Positions 1 to 6,613 of a stretch of DNA of 64,000 bases are shown piece by piece (within the stretch, counting starts at the first letter, position 1; each line of letters opens with the position of its first letter). Location: NCBI GenBank assembly GCA_040387375.1, contig JAZKDW010000024.1, positions 124,001 to 188,000 of the forward strand, read 5' to 3'. The position numbers and the translations under genes are program-made. The stretch is from JAZKDW01 sp040387375 (GTDB lineage Bacteria; Pseudomonadota; Gammaproteobacteria; Burkholderiales; Burkholderiaceae_D). The notes below the pieces were generated by a model. The model made no database searches. It had not been told where the DNA came from and saw only the letters and a program-made list of their open reading frames with translations.

Positions 1-1
1 G

Positions 2-106
2 GGTGCGGCGATGGCGTTCAGTTCGGTCAGCGTGGTCAGCAACGCGTTGCTGCTAAGACGCTGGAAGCCGGCCGGCATGAACAAACAGACAGGAGGACGT
101 AAATGA
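2..106 (+). CDS. copA: Copper-exporting P1B-type ATPase, C-terminal end only
   Basis: The window opens inside a reading frame that ends with TGA at 104-106. The 34 visible residues begin GAAMAFSSVSVVSNALLLRR, which matches the last transmembrane helix of Cu(I)-translocating P1B ATPases, where the MxxSSxxVxxNALRL pattern supplies metal-binding Met and Ser residues. The enzyme pumps Cu(I) from the cytoplasm to the periplasm. Its stop codon overlaps the start of cueR (ATGA at 103-106), so the two are probably co-transcribed and translationally coupled. The rest of the gene lies to the left of the window. Assignment rests on this short tail and on the cueR neighbour. Confidence 0.85.
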   Translation, partial: GAAMAFSSVSVVSNALLLRRWKPAGMNKQTGGRK

Positions 107-498
107 ATATTGGAGAAGCCGCAAGCGCGACGGGCGTATCGGCAAAGATGATTCGTTACTACGAAAGCATTGGCCTCATCAAGGAAAGCGCCCGCAGCGA
201 CGCGGGGTACCGCAAATACGGCGCAAGCGATTTGCATGCACTGCACTTCGTCAAGCGGGCGCGCAAGCTCGGCTTTTCACTGGAGCAGATCCGGGAGCTG
301 CTCTCGTTATGGCAGGACGCCGGCCGCGCCAGCCAGGATGTGAAGGCGATCGCCGTCAATCACGTCGCCGACCTGGACAGGCGCATTCAGGAGATGACCG
401 ACATGCGCGACACGCTGAATCATCTGGCGCAGACATGCAACGGGGATGACCGGCCCGATTGCCCGATTCTGGCTGGACTGGCGACTGCGGAAGACTAA
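103..498 (+). CDS. cueR: Cu(I)-responsive MerR-family regulator CueR
   Basis: Cytoplasmic copper sensor of 131 aa, normal for CueR. The N-terminal MerR winged helix-turn-helix (residues 1-70, MIRYYESIGLI) is followed by a dimerisation helix and a C-terminal metal loop. The Cu(I) ligands are visible as Cys112 and Cys120 in CNGDDRPDC (C-x7-C), and Ser77, diagnostic of monovalent-ion sensors rather than Zn or Hg sensors, is also present. MerR proteins activate promoters with an over-long 19-20 bp spacer; one such promoter with the correct dyad lies at 5210-5240 in front of the CopZ-like gene. The start overlaps the copA stop by 4 bp, with AGGAGG 8 nt upstream (91-96). Confidence 0.95.
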   Translation: MNIGEAASATGVSAKMIRYYESIGLIKESARSDAGYRKYGASDLHALHFVKRARKLGFSLEQIRELLSLWQDAGRASQDVKAIAVNHVADLDRRIQEMTDMRDTLNHLAQTCNGDDRPDCPILAGLATAED

Positions 499-553
499 AG
501 AGCCTATCCCAGTAGTTCAAGTCGTCGTGGCTCGAACTACTGGGATAGGCTCT
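499..553. repeat. Perfect 20-bp inverted repeat between convergent genes
   Basis: AGAGCCTATCCCAGTAGTTC (499-518) is repeated exactly as its reverse complement at 534-553, with a 15-nt loop. It starts at the cueR stop codon and lies before the convergent Bug gene. It could form a strong hairpin acting as a bidirectional terminator, although neither side has a good U-run. The length and perfection of the arms also fit a dispersed palindromic element. It marks the left edge of the aromatic cluster that separates cueR from the CopZ-like gene. Confidence 0.75.
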
Positions 554-572
554 AAACCGCGCCGCCAGGGAG

Positions 573-1553
573 TCACTCCAGTGTGATGCCCCATTCCTTG
601 ATCAGCGGTTGCCACAGCGCGGACTCGGAACGGACGTAATCGGTCAATTCCTGCGGCGTGCTGCCCTTCGCTTCTACCCCATGCGTCAGGAATTTTTGCT
701 GCACCTCGGATGATGCCAGCGCACGCAGCAATTCGTCATGCAGGCGGTTGATGCGTGACGCCGGCGTTTTCGCGGGAACGACCAGCCCCTGCCAGGCATA
801 TACTTCCGCACCCTTGATGCCTAGTTCCGCCATCGTCGGCACATCGGGTAACTGTGCCTGACGCTCGGCAGTCAACACGGCCAGCGCCTTGAGTTTCCCC
901 GCTTTGATCAAGGGGATGGCTGCAGCACAGCTGATGACGGTGACCGGTACCTGGCCCCCAATGACATCCTGCATGGCTGGTCCTGCCCCACGATAGGCAA
1001 CATGCACCACGTCGGTGCCGGTCCGTTTTTTAAGCAGTTCCATGGCGAGATGGAATGCGCTGCCGGCGCCAATTGACGCATAGCTCATTTTCCCGGGCTG
1101 GCGGCGTGCCTCGTCAAACCACTCCTTGGCATTCCCGGCTTTCACGTTGCTGTTTGCGACCAATACCAATGGATAACGCCCGATCATTGAAACCGAGGCG
1201 AAGTCACGCACCGGATCGTAGGGAAGCGTGCGGAACAAGGCCGTGTTGAACACCAGAGGTCCGTTGTCGCCGGAATAGAGCGTATAGCCATCCGGCGCCG
1301 ACCGTGCAGCATATTCGGCCCCGATGATGCCAGCGCCACCGGGCCGGTTCTCGATGACGATCGGTTGTCCGAGACCGATGCTCATCTGGTTTGCAATCAC
1401 CCGCGCAACAAAATCCGCGCCTCCTCCTGGCGGCCAGGAAACGATCCACTTTAATGGTTTAACAGGAAATTTATCGTCTTGAGCGACTGTGTGTCGCATC
1501 GATATCAAGCCGATCGCGGCTGCGGAGGCCAGGAGAATCTCACGTCGCTTCAT
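573..1553 (-). CDS. Bug-family (TctC-like) periplasmic solute-binding protein
   Basis: A 326-aa extracytoplasmic binding protein of the Bug family, the binding-protein partner of tripartite tricarboxylate transporters and hugely expanded in Burkholderiales. It starts with a signal peptide (MKRREILLASAAAIGLIS...) and the mature domain shows the family pattern PLKWIVSWPPGGGADFVAR and IVIENRPGGAGIIGAEYAA around residues 32-85. The ligand is usually a small carboxylate, which fits the neighbouring aromatic monooxygenase. No TctA/TctB membrane genes are nearby, as is common for orphan Bug proteins. AAGGGAACGAAC before ATG supports the start. It is divergent from the monooxygenase gene. Confidence 0.9.
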   Translation of the reverse strand: MKRREILLASAAAIGLISMRHTVAQDDKFPVKPLKWIVSWPPGGGADFVARVIANQMSIGLGQPIVIENRPGGAGIIGAEYAARSAPDGYTLYSGDNGPLVFNTALFRTLPYDPVRDFASVSMIGRYPLVLVANSNVKAGNAKEWFDEARRQPGKMSYASIGAGSAFHLAMELLKKRTGTDVVHVAYRGAGPAMQDVIGGQVPVTVISCAAAIPLIKAGKLKALAVLTAERQAQLPDVPTMAELGIKGAEVYAWQGLVVPAKTPASRINRLHDELLRALASSEVQQKFLTHGVEAKGSTPQELTDYVRSESALWQPLIKEWGITLE

Positions 1554-1618
1554 GTTCGTTCCCTTACTTTCTGATTTGTAGGTAAGTCGGTTCGTAACAA
1601 CAGGAAATTTGCAAGAAC

Positions 1619-1681
1619 GGAATTGATTCCGCTAACGTAAATTACTTGACTTCAAAGTTTCCGTCAATCAGAATCTATTCC
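1619..1681. promoter_or_regulatory. Two IclR-like palindromic operators in a divergent promoter region
   Basis: The 157-bp gap between the Bug gene and the monooxygenase contains GGAATTGATTCC (1619-1630) and AGAATCTATTCC (1670-1681). Both follow a GGAATnnATTCC pattern, with centres 51 bp apart. IclR-family regulators often bind palindromes of the type TGGAAAT-N-ATTTCCA, and an IclR gene is at 4106. I infer that this regulator controls the divergent transcription units. Binding is not shown. Confidence 0.4.
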
Positions 1682-1710
1682 ATTAAGCGGAAAAACTGGA
1701 GGCGACGAAA

Positions 1711-3414
1711 ATGAACATTACCGACCATTTTGCTTTTACAAAGAAAACCTCGGTGTTGATTGTCGGAGGAGGCCCGATAGGACTGGCAATGGCGGCTGAG
1801 CTGGGATGGCGTGGAATATCCGTGACGATGGTGGAGCAGCAAGACGAAAAGACAGGTCCGGCGAAGATGCTTCTGGTGGGAGTGCGCACCATGGAGTTCT
1901 GCCGTCACCTTGGCATTGCGCCGGCAGTACGCGACTGGGGATTCCCGCCCGATTTTTGCATGGATAACATATTCGTTGCGGGCAGCTTGAATGGCTTTGA
2001 AATCGCGCGGGTGCCGATGGCGCCGATGGGAGGTCCGGTCGATTCGGTTTTCAGTCCGGAACGGCAACGGCATTGTCCTCAGACCTGGTTTGATCCGATT
2101 TTGCGCGACAAGGCAGCGTCCTATCCTCATGTACAGCTGCGATATCAAACCAGGTTTGAGAGCCTGATACAGGATGAGGACGGCGTCACCACAATCGTCC
2201 GCGACCATGCTACCGGAGAACAGGAAGCGATCCGTTCCGACTATGTCGTCGCGGCGGACGGTAATAACAGCAAGGTGCGCCAGCAACTCGGGATCGAGAT
2301 GCGCGGCTTTCCGTATCTGGATACGTCGATCAACATCGAAATCGATATTCCGGATTTGAATAGCCTGCACAAGATGGGTAACGCCGGCCGGTATGCAATG
2401 ATTGGCCCGGAAGGCATGTGGGCAACCTTTGTCGCAATCGACGGCCGCCGTACCTGGCGGCTGACTCTGTACGGCGCCAATGACATCGATGTCGACGCGC
2501 TGGATATAGATGCAGCCATTCAACGGCTGGTCGGCCGGCCGTTTGACTATAAAATCATATCCAGCGGAAAGTGGGTGCGCAGGATGGTGGTAGCCGACGC
2601 CTTTTGTGACGATCGTGTGTTTCTGGCCGGCGATGCTTGCCATACCCATCCACCCAATGGCGGTTTCGGCATGAATACCGGAATCGGCGATGTATTCGAT
2701 TTGGGCTGGAAACTGGAGGCGACCCTGTCCGGTTGGGGCGGCCCGCAACTCCTCGCCAGCTACGACAAGGAACGCCGTCCGGCATGCCACCGTGCGGCGA
2801 ATGAGTCCCTGGCCAATTACCGGCGCCTGACTGCTGAAACGCGCTTTCCCGGAATTGAAGAGGTGACCGAGGAAGGGCGCAAGTTGCGACGCAAACTGGG
2901 GCAGCACCTCGAACAGGAAAATATCAAGGCGTATCAGCCAATCGGCATTCACCTCGGATACACGTATGATCCGTCGCCGATCAATGTTTCAGACGGTACG
3001 CCAAGGCCGGCTGCCGATCTGGTCGGTTATGTGCCCAATGCAAGGGCGGGATCGCGTGCGCCGCACTTTTGGGTCAGCCCGGCTGTTTCCGTACTCGATC
3101 TTTTCGGACCCGGCTATACTCTGCTTCGTTTCGGAAGGATAGACGCTTCCGGACTCATTGCCGCCGCCCGGATGAAAAACGTGCCCATCACCGTTCACGA
3201 TATCGTGTCGCCGGACGCGCGCGCTTTATACGGGTGTGAGTTGTGTCTTGTTCGTCCTGACGGTCATGTTGCCTGGCGTGGTGATGCGATACCGGTCGAC
3301 TGCATGCGGCTGATCGATCGTATGCGAGGTGCGGGCAGCGCCGCAGCAGCACTGACGGCGGATGCGCTTGAGCTCGCAGCGCACGCTTCGGCTGTGGTAA
3401 GTCCGCGGTTTTGA
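1711..3414 (+). CDS. FAD-dependent aromatic-ring monooxygenase (PheA/TfdB/MhpA family)
   Basis: A 567-aa class A flavoprotein hydroxylase that would use NAD(P)H and O2 to hydroxylate a phenolic or aromatic acid substrate in the cytoplasm. It shows the Rossmann FAD motif VLIVGGGPIGLAMAAELG (about residues 16-33), a DG-type segment YVVAADGNNSKVRQQLG, and the second FAD motif RVFLAGDACHTHPPNGGFGMN. The C-terminal 170 residues form the thioredoxin-like dimerisation extension typical of PheA/TfdB and MhpA members. The AACTGGAGG box places a good RBS before the ATG. It is followed by a flavodoxin-like gene and an IclR gene in the same direction. The exact substrate cannot be told from sequence. Confidence 0.9.
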   Translation: MNITDHFAFTKKTSVLIVGGGPIGLAMAAELGWRGISVTMVEQQDEKTGPAKMLLVGVRTMEFCRHLGIAPAVRDWGFPPDFCMDNIFVAGSLNGFEIARVPMAPMGGPVDSVFSPERQRHCPQTWFDPILRDKAASYPHVQLRYQTRFESLIQDEDGVTTIVRDHATGEQEAIRSDYVVAADGNNSKVRQQLGIEMRGFPYLDTSINIEIDIPDLNSLHKMGNAGRYAMIGPEGMWATFVAIDGRRTWRLTLYGANDIDVDALDIDAAIQRLVGRPFDYKIISSGKWVRRMVVADAFCDDRVFLAGDACHTHPPNGGFGMNTGIGDVFDLGWKLEATLSGWGGPQLLASYDKERRPACHRAANESLANYRRLTAETRFPGIEEVTEEGRKLRRKLGQHLEQENIKAYQPIGIHLGYTYDPSPINVSDGTPRPAADLVGYVPNARAGSRAPHFWVSPAVSVLDLFGPGYTLLRFGRIDASGLIAAARMKNVPITVHDIVSPDARALYGCELCLVRPDGHVAWRGDAIPVDCMRLIDRMRGAGSAAAALTADALELAAHASAVVSPRF

Positions 3415-3477
3415 TGCTGTTTTCTTGCTTGAATATTGATTCACCATTTTAGAAGCCCATTTTTTTCAAGGAAACTC

Positions 3478-4092
3478 ATGGCAAAACTTCTTGTTCTATT
3501 TCACAGCTTTTACGGCAACACATTCCGCATGGCGGAGGCAATCGCCGAAGGTGCCCGCTCCACTGGCGCGCTGGTCGATTTACTGCAGGTGCCGGAGCAT
3601 ATTTCGGATGATGGATTGAAAAATTCCGGCGCGCTGGAGTCAAGAAAATCGTTCGCGCACATCCAGGTCGCCGCGCCCGCCGATCTGGCAAACTATGACG
3701 GAATCGCCTTTGGCACTGGCACGCGATTTGGCAACGCCTCATCTACCATGCGCAATTTCCTCGATCAGACGGGAAAGTTATGGAACGAAGGCGCGTTGAT
3801 CGGCAAGGCAGCTACGGTATTCGGTTCGACTGGTACCGGCGGCGGCAGCGAGACAACCATCGTGTCGATGTGGTTCACGCTCGCGCATCACGGCATGACC
3901 ATCGTGCCGGCCGGGTACCGGGACCCGAAAATGCGTTCTGCCGATGATGTACACGGCGGGTCGCCCTACGGTGTGACGACGATTTCAAAGGCGGGGGCAC
4001 CGCGGCCTTCTCCGCGCGAGCATGCTCTGGCTGTAAGCCAGGGGCAGGCATGGGCTGACGTGGCCAATCGACTGGCTCGTTCGCCGTTATGA
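3478..4092 (+). CDS. WrbA-like flavodoxin-fold NAD(P)H:quinone oxidoreductase
   Basis: A 204-aa FMN protein. The start at 3478 (MAKLLVLFHSFYGNTFRMAE) is preferred to an upstream ATG at 3436 because it follows AAGGAAACTC and matches family N-termini. Residues about 5-17 form the flavodoxin phosphate-binding loop, and the GTGTRFGNASSTMRNFLDQTG segment is the conserved WrbA signature GTPTRFGNM...LDQTG. A third motif, FGSTGTGGGSETT, matches STGTxHGGxE in WrbA, with Ser in place of the usual Gly/His pair. It would reduce quinones by two electrons, a plausible partner for a ring hydroxylase that yields catechol or hydroquinone. It lies between the monooxygenase and iclR. Confidence 0.85.
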   Translation: MAKLLVLFHSFYGNTFRMAEAIAEGARSTGALVDLLQVPEHISDDGLKNSGALESRKSFAHIQVAAPADLANYDGIAFGTGTRFGNASSTMRNFLDQTGKLWNEGALIGKAATVFGSTGTGGGSETTIVSMWFTLAHHGMTIVPAGYRDPKMRSADDVHGGSPYGVTTISKAGAPRPSPREHALAVSQGQAWADVANRLARSPL

Positions 4093-4105
4093 CGCAGGAG
4101 TTGGC

Positions 4106-4930
4106 ATGGCCACGATAAAAGACGCGAACAAGAAGCCATCGGCAGGCATTCAATCGCTCGAAACCGGGCTGGCGATTGCCTTTGCGCTGGTCAGGGCGGG
4201 CAGGCGTCTCACGCTCAGTGAAATCAGTTCGCAACTCAAGCTGATGCCAAGTACGGCGCACCGCCATCTGGTATCCCTGTCCCGTTTGGGACTTGTGCAA
4301 CAAGCCGAGCCCAACGGTCCTTATGAACTTGGCCCCAGTGCCGCGGAGTTTGGTTTTGCCGCATTGCGCAGCCTGGATGCGCAAAAGCTGTGGGCCGAGG
4401 CAGTATCGCGGCTGCGCGATGAAACAGGACTGACTACGCTCGGTGTCGTTTGGGGCACCTTCGGCCCCACGATTCTGCAATGGAAAGCATCCATGTCGCC
4501 AGTGACAATGCACGTGCATCTGGGCGCCGTGCTACCGCTCACCACTTCTGCCTCCGGCCTGGTATTTTCTGCCTTCTTCGATGCGGATCGTGTTGAGCCG
4601 CTTGTCGATCAGGAATTGAAAAAAGAAAAGCGGGCGACGTACCGCGGCAAATTGCTGACCAGGGAGTTGTACGATAGCGTGATTTCTGCGGTGCGCAAGG
4701 ACTCGCTTGTCATTATTCAAGGGGATTTGCACCGTGGCATCGACAGTATCAGCGCACCGGTATTCGATTCGAGCGGCACACTGCAGCTGGCATTGACACT
4801 GCTGGCCGCTGAAGGCGATCTCGATGTGGATCCGGCCGGACGCCATATCACTTGCCTGCGCACGGTCGCTGCCGAATTATCGAGCCAGTTGGGATACGCG
4901 GCGGACGCGCCGAAGCCTGCAGTGAAATAA
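4106..4930 (+). CDS. IclR-family transcriptional regulator
   Basis: A 274-aa regulator with an N-terminal winged helix-turn-helix (residues about 15-75, SLETGLAIAFALVRAGRRLT and STAHRHLVSLSRLGLVQQ) and a C-terminal effector-binding GAF-like domain (about 90-260). IclR proteins commonly govern aromatic-catabolic genes by sensing an intermediate. It lies 13 bp after the WrbA-like gene, with AGGAG before the ATG, so it is probably the last gene of the operon. Its presumed targets are the palindromes at 1619-1681. A strong terminator follows at 4935-4968. Confidence 0.9.
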   Translation: MATIKDANKKPSAGIQSLETGLAIAFALVRAGRRLTLSEISSQLKLMPSTAHRHLVSLSRLGLVQQAEPNGPYELGPSAAEFGFAALRSLDAQKLWAEAVSRLRDETGLTTLGVVWGTFGPTILQWKASMSPVTMHVHLGAVLPLTTSASGLVFSAFFDADRVEPLVDQELKKEKRATYRGKLLTRELYDSVISAVRKDSLVIIQGDLHRGIDSISAPVFDSSGTLQLALTLLAAEGDLDVDPAGRHITCLRTVAAELSSQLGYAADAPKPAVK

Positions 4931-4934
4931 AGGT

Positions 4935-4968
4935 TTGCGGAGCAGCCACGCTGCTCCGCAAGTTTTTG
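4935..4968 (+). terminator. Rho-independent terminator after the iclR-type gene
   Basis: An 11-bp perfect stem TTGCGGAGCAG / CTGCTCCGCAA with loop CCACG, followed by GTTTTTGTTT. It begins 4 nt after the IclR stop codon. On the other strand it ends 1 nt from the CopZ-like stop, so it may serve both convergent genes. Confidence 0.9.
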
Positions 4969-4969
4969 T

Positions 4970-5179
4970 TTACGCTGCGCCGGTTGCTGCCGTAACAGGA
5001 TAGCCCGCTTCGGAGAGCGCGGCGCGCAGAACGTCCAGGCCCGCGCCACTGTCGATCCGAACCGTCTTGCTGTTCAGGTCCACATCCACTTTTGCGCCGG
5101 GGTCGATTGCCTGCACGCACCTGGTCACGCTCTTGACACAGCCGCCGCAACTCATGCCTTCCACTTGCAGTTGATACAT
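4970..5179 (-). CDS. CopZ-like copper chaperone (HMA domain)
   Basis: A 69-aa heavy-metal-associated domain protein with the Cu(I) motif GMSCGGC (MxCxxC) near residues 8-14, in MYQLQVEGMSCGGCVKSV. It would carry Cu(I) in the cytoplasm to CopA. The start at 5179 is chosen over an upstream ATG (5203) because it follows GGAGGAAAC and begins in the usual place before the first beta strand. A textbook CueR operator/promoter lies 31 bp upstream (5210-5240). A CopZ-type gene normally adjoins copA/cueR; here about 4.5 kb of aromatic-catabolic genes separate them. Confidence 0.92.
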   Translation of the reverse strand: MYQLQVEGMSCGGCVKSVTRCVQAIDPGAKVDVDLNSKTVRIDSGAGLDVLRAALSEAGYPVTAATGAA

Positions 5180-5209
5180 GGTGTTTCCTCCATCGGTGAG
5201 CAAGATTCA

Positions 5210-5240
5210 ACTGTAGACTTTCCCGTTACGGGAAGGTCAA
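5210..5240 (-). promoter_or_regulatory. CueR-type promoter with 19-bp spacer and dyad
   Basis: On the minus strand the sequence reads TTGACC (-35, 5235-5240), a 19-nt spacer, then TACAGT (-10, 5210-5215). The spacer holds the near-perfect dyad ACCTTCCCG-TAA-CGGGAAAGT (5218-5238). This is the arrangement of known CueR-controlled copA promoters, where the over-long spacer is corrected when copper-bound CueR distorts the DNA. It lies between the DUF411 gene and the CopZ-like gene, so the latter has its own copper-inducible start. Confidence 0.88.
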
Positions 5241-5247
5241 GAGATTC

Positions 5248-5700
5248 TTATTTACCCGAGTAATGTTTGTACACCGAAGTGCGGCCGTTGGTTCCGATCA
5301 GCAGCACGTCATACGGGTCCTTGCGTGGTCCTTCCATGCCGGGAGAGCCCATCGGCATGGCTGGCACGGCCAGTCCTCTGGCCTTGGGGCGTTCGGCCAG
5401 CAGGCGTTTGATTTCGGCGGCCGGCACATGCCCTTCAATTGCATAACCCTGCACCAGTCCGGTATGACAGGAGGCGAGTTCCTTCGGGATGCCGGCCTTG
5501 TCGCGATAGGCAGCGGTGGTGTCCACATTTTGTGCCGTCACGGAAAATCCGTTTGCTTTCAGGTGGTCGATCCAGCCTTCACAGCAGCCGCAGCCCTCAT
5601 TTTTGTAAACCTGGATGACGGGCGCCGATGCAGCGCCGGCGAACAAGGGCAGACCCAGCGCGCCCAGCAGGCCCGCCTGTAGAAGAGTGCGACGTTTCAT
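5248..5700 (-). CDS. DUF411 metal-binding protein, periplasmic
   Basis: A 150-aa protein from the DUF411 family, often found beside copper or metal resistance genes. The start at 5700 (MKRRTLLQAGLLGALGLPLF) gives a signal peptide with a twin-positive n-region and follows GAAAGGAAGC; a longer frame to 5811 is probably not translated. The mature part opens with IQVYKNEGCGCCEGWIDHL, whose GCGCC motif is the likely metal-binding or redox site in a thioredoxin-like fold. The motif SCHTGLVQGYAIEGHVPA is also typical of the family. It precedes the CopZ-like gene in the same direction with a 68-bp gap that holds the CueR box. Its precise role is unknown. Confidence 0.85.
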   Translation of the reverse strand: MKRRTLLQAGLLGALGLPLFAGAASAPVIQVYKNEGCGCCEGWIDHLKANGFSVTAQNVDTTAAYRDKAGIPKELASCHTGLVQGYAIEGHVPAAEIKRLLAERPKARGLAVPAMPMGSPGMEGPRKDPYDVLLIGTNGRTSVYKHYSGK

Positions 5701-5822
5701 ATGCTTCCTTTCAATGCGTTTGCCACTGTAGAATCGTAATGATAGACCATGCTTGCGCGACAGGACGACGCAGATGGCATTTCGCAGCTTCCCTGCTTTA
5801 CTGACAGACAAGAGAATTCACC

Positions 5823-6572
5823 ATGATTTTCCGCCAACTGTTCGAACCCTTGTCCTACACCTATACCTATTTGCTCGGATGTGAAGTAACCGGCCAGGCA
5901 ATATTGATAGACCCGGTCATTGTCAGCATCGAACGGGATCTGGCCGAGATACAGCGGCTTGGACTCACCCTGGCCTACAGCCTCGATACCCACATCCACG
6001 CCGATCACATCACGGCTGCGCTCGAGTTGAAAAGGAAAGTCGGCAGCAGGATCGCCGGCCCGGCGATAGACCGCCTGCCGTGTACCGATACAGGGGTGGA
6101 GGAGGGCAAGGTGTTCCGGTTAGGCAGCCTCGCGCTGCAGCCCCTGCATACGCCAGGCCATACCGATGGCCACTTCGCTTATCTGCTGGATGACCGCGTG
6201 TTCACCGGCGACGCATTGCTGATCGACGGCTGCGGCCGCACCGACTTCCAGAATGGCAGTGTGGACGCCTTGTATCAAAGCGTCAGCGAAAAGCTGTTCG
6301 GATTGCCCGGCGACTGCCTGGTATACCCGGCGCATGACTACAACGACAGGCGGGTATCGTCGATCGCGCAGGAGAAAAAACGCAATCCGCGCCTGGGCGG
6401 CGACAAGTCGCTGGAGGAATTCAGGGAAATCATGGCCGGTCTGAAACTGCCGTATCCAAAGTTCATCGATCACGCAGTTCCCGGGAACAAGCAATGCGGT
6501 GTTTGTCCATCCCATTTGCCGCAGGACATGGCGCAGTACTGTGTCCAGATGACACACAGCCCGCAAGGATGA
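5823..6572 (+). CDS. MBL-fold persulfide dioxygenase-like hydrolase (ETHE1 family)
   Basis: A 249-aa metallo-beta-lactamase-fold protein. The metal ligands are visible: THIHADHI (HxHxDH, about residues 56-62), HTPGHTDGH, Asp in FTGDALLIDGCGRTDFQ, and His in VYPAHDY. The combination GRTDFQ with a single-iron ligand set is characteristic of ETHE1/persulfide dioxygenases, which oxidise glutathione persulfide to sulfite, rather than of glyoxalase II. No rhodanese domain is fused. It is divergent from the DUF411 gene. The RBS (AAGAGAATTCACC) is weak. Glyoxalase II-like activity is the main alternative. Confidence 0.85.
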   Translation: MIFRQLFEPLSYTYTYLLGCEVTGQAILIDPVIVSIERDLAEIQRLGLTLAYSLDTHIHADHITAALELKRKVGSRIAGPAIDRLPCTDTGVEEGKVFRLGSLALQPLHTPGHTDGHFAYLLDDRVFTGDALLIDGCGRTDFQNGSVDALYQSVSEKLFGLPGDCLVYPAHDYNDRRVSSIAQEKKRNPRLGGDKSLEEFREIMAGLKLPYPKFIDHAVPGNKQCGVCPSHLPQDMAQYCVQMTHSPQG

Positions 6573-6613
6573 CTGCAGGGCGTGGCAGGCCCGCTGCGAT
6601 GCGCAGTCCACCG

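Noticed and set aside
1675..2952. A 425-codon minus-strand open frame opposite the FAD monooxygenase
   Set aside because: It is antisense to a clear flavoprotein whose motifs fix the plus strand, and its translation has no recognisable domain or RBS.
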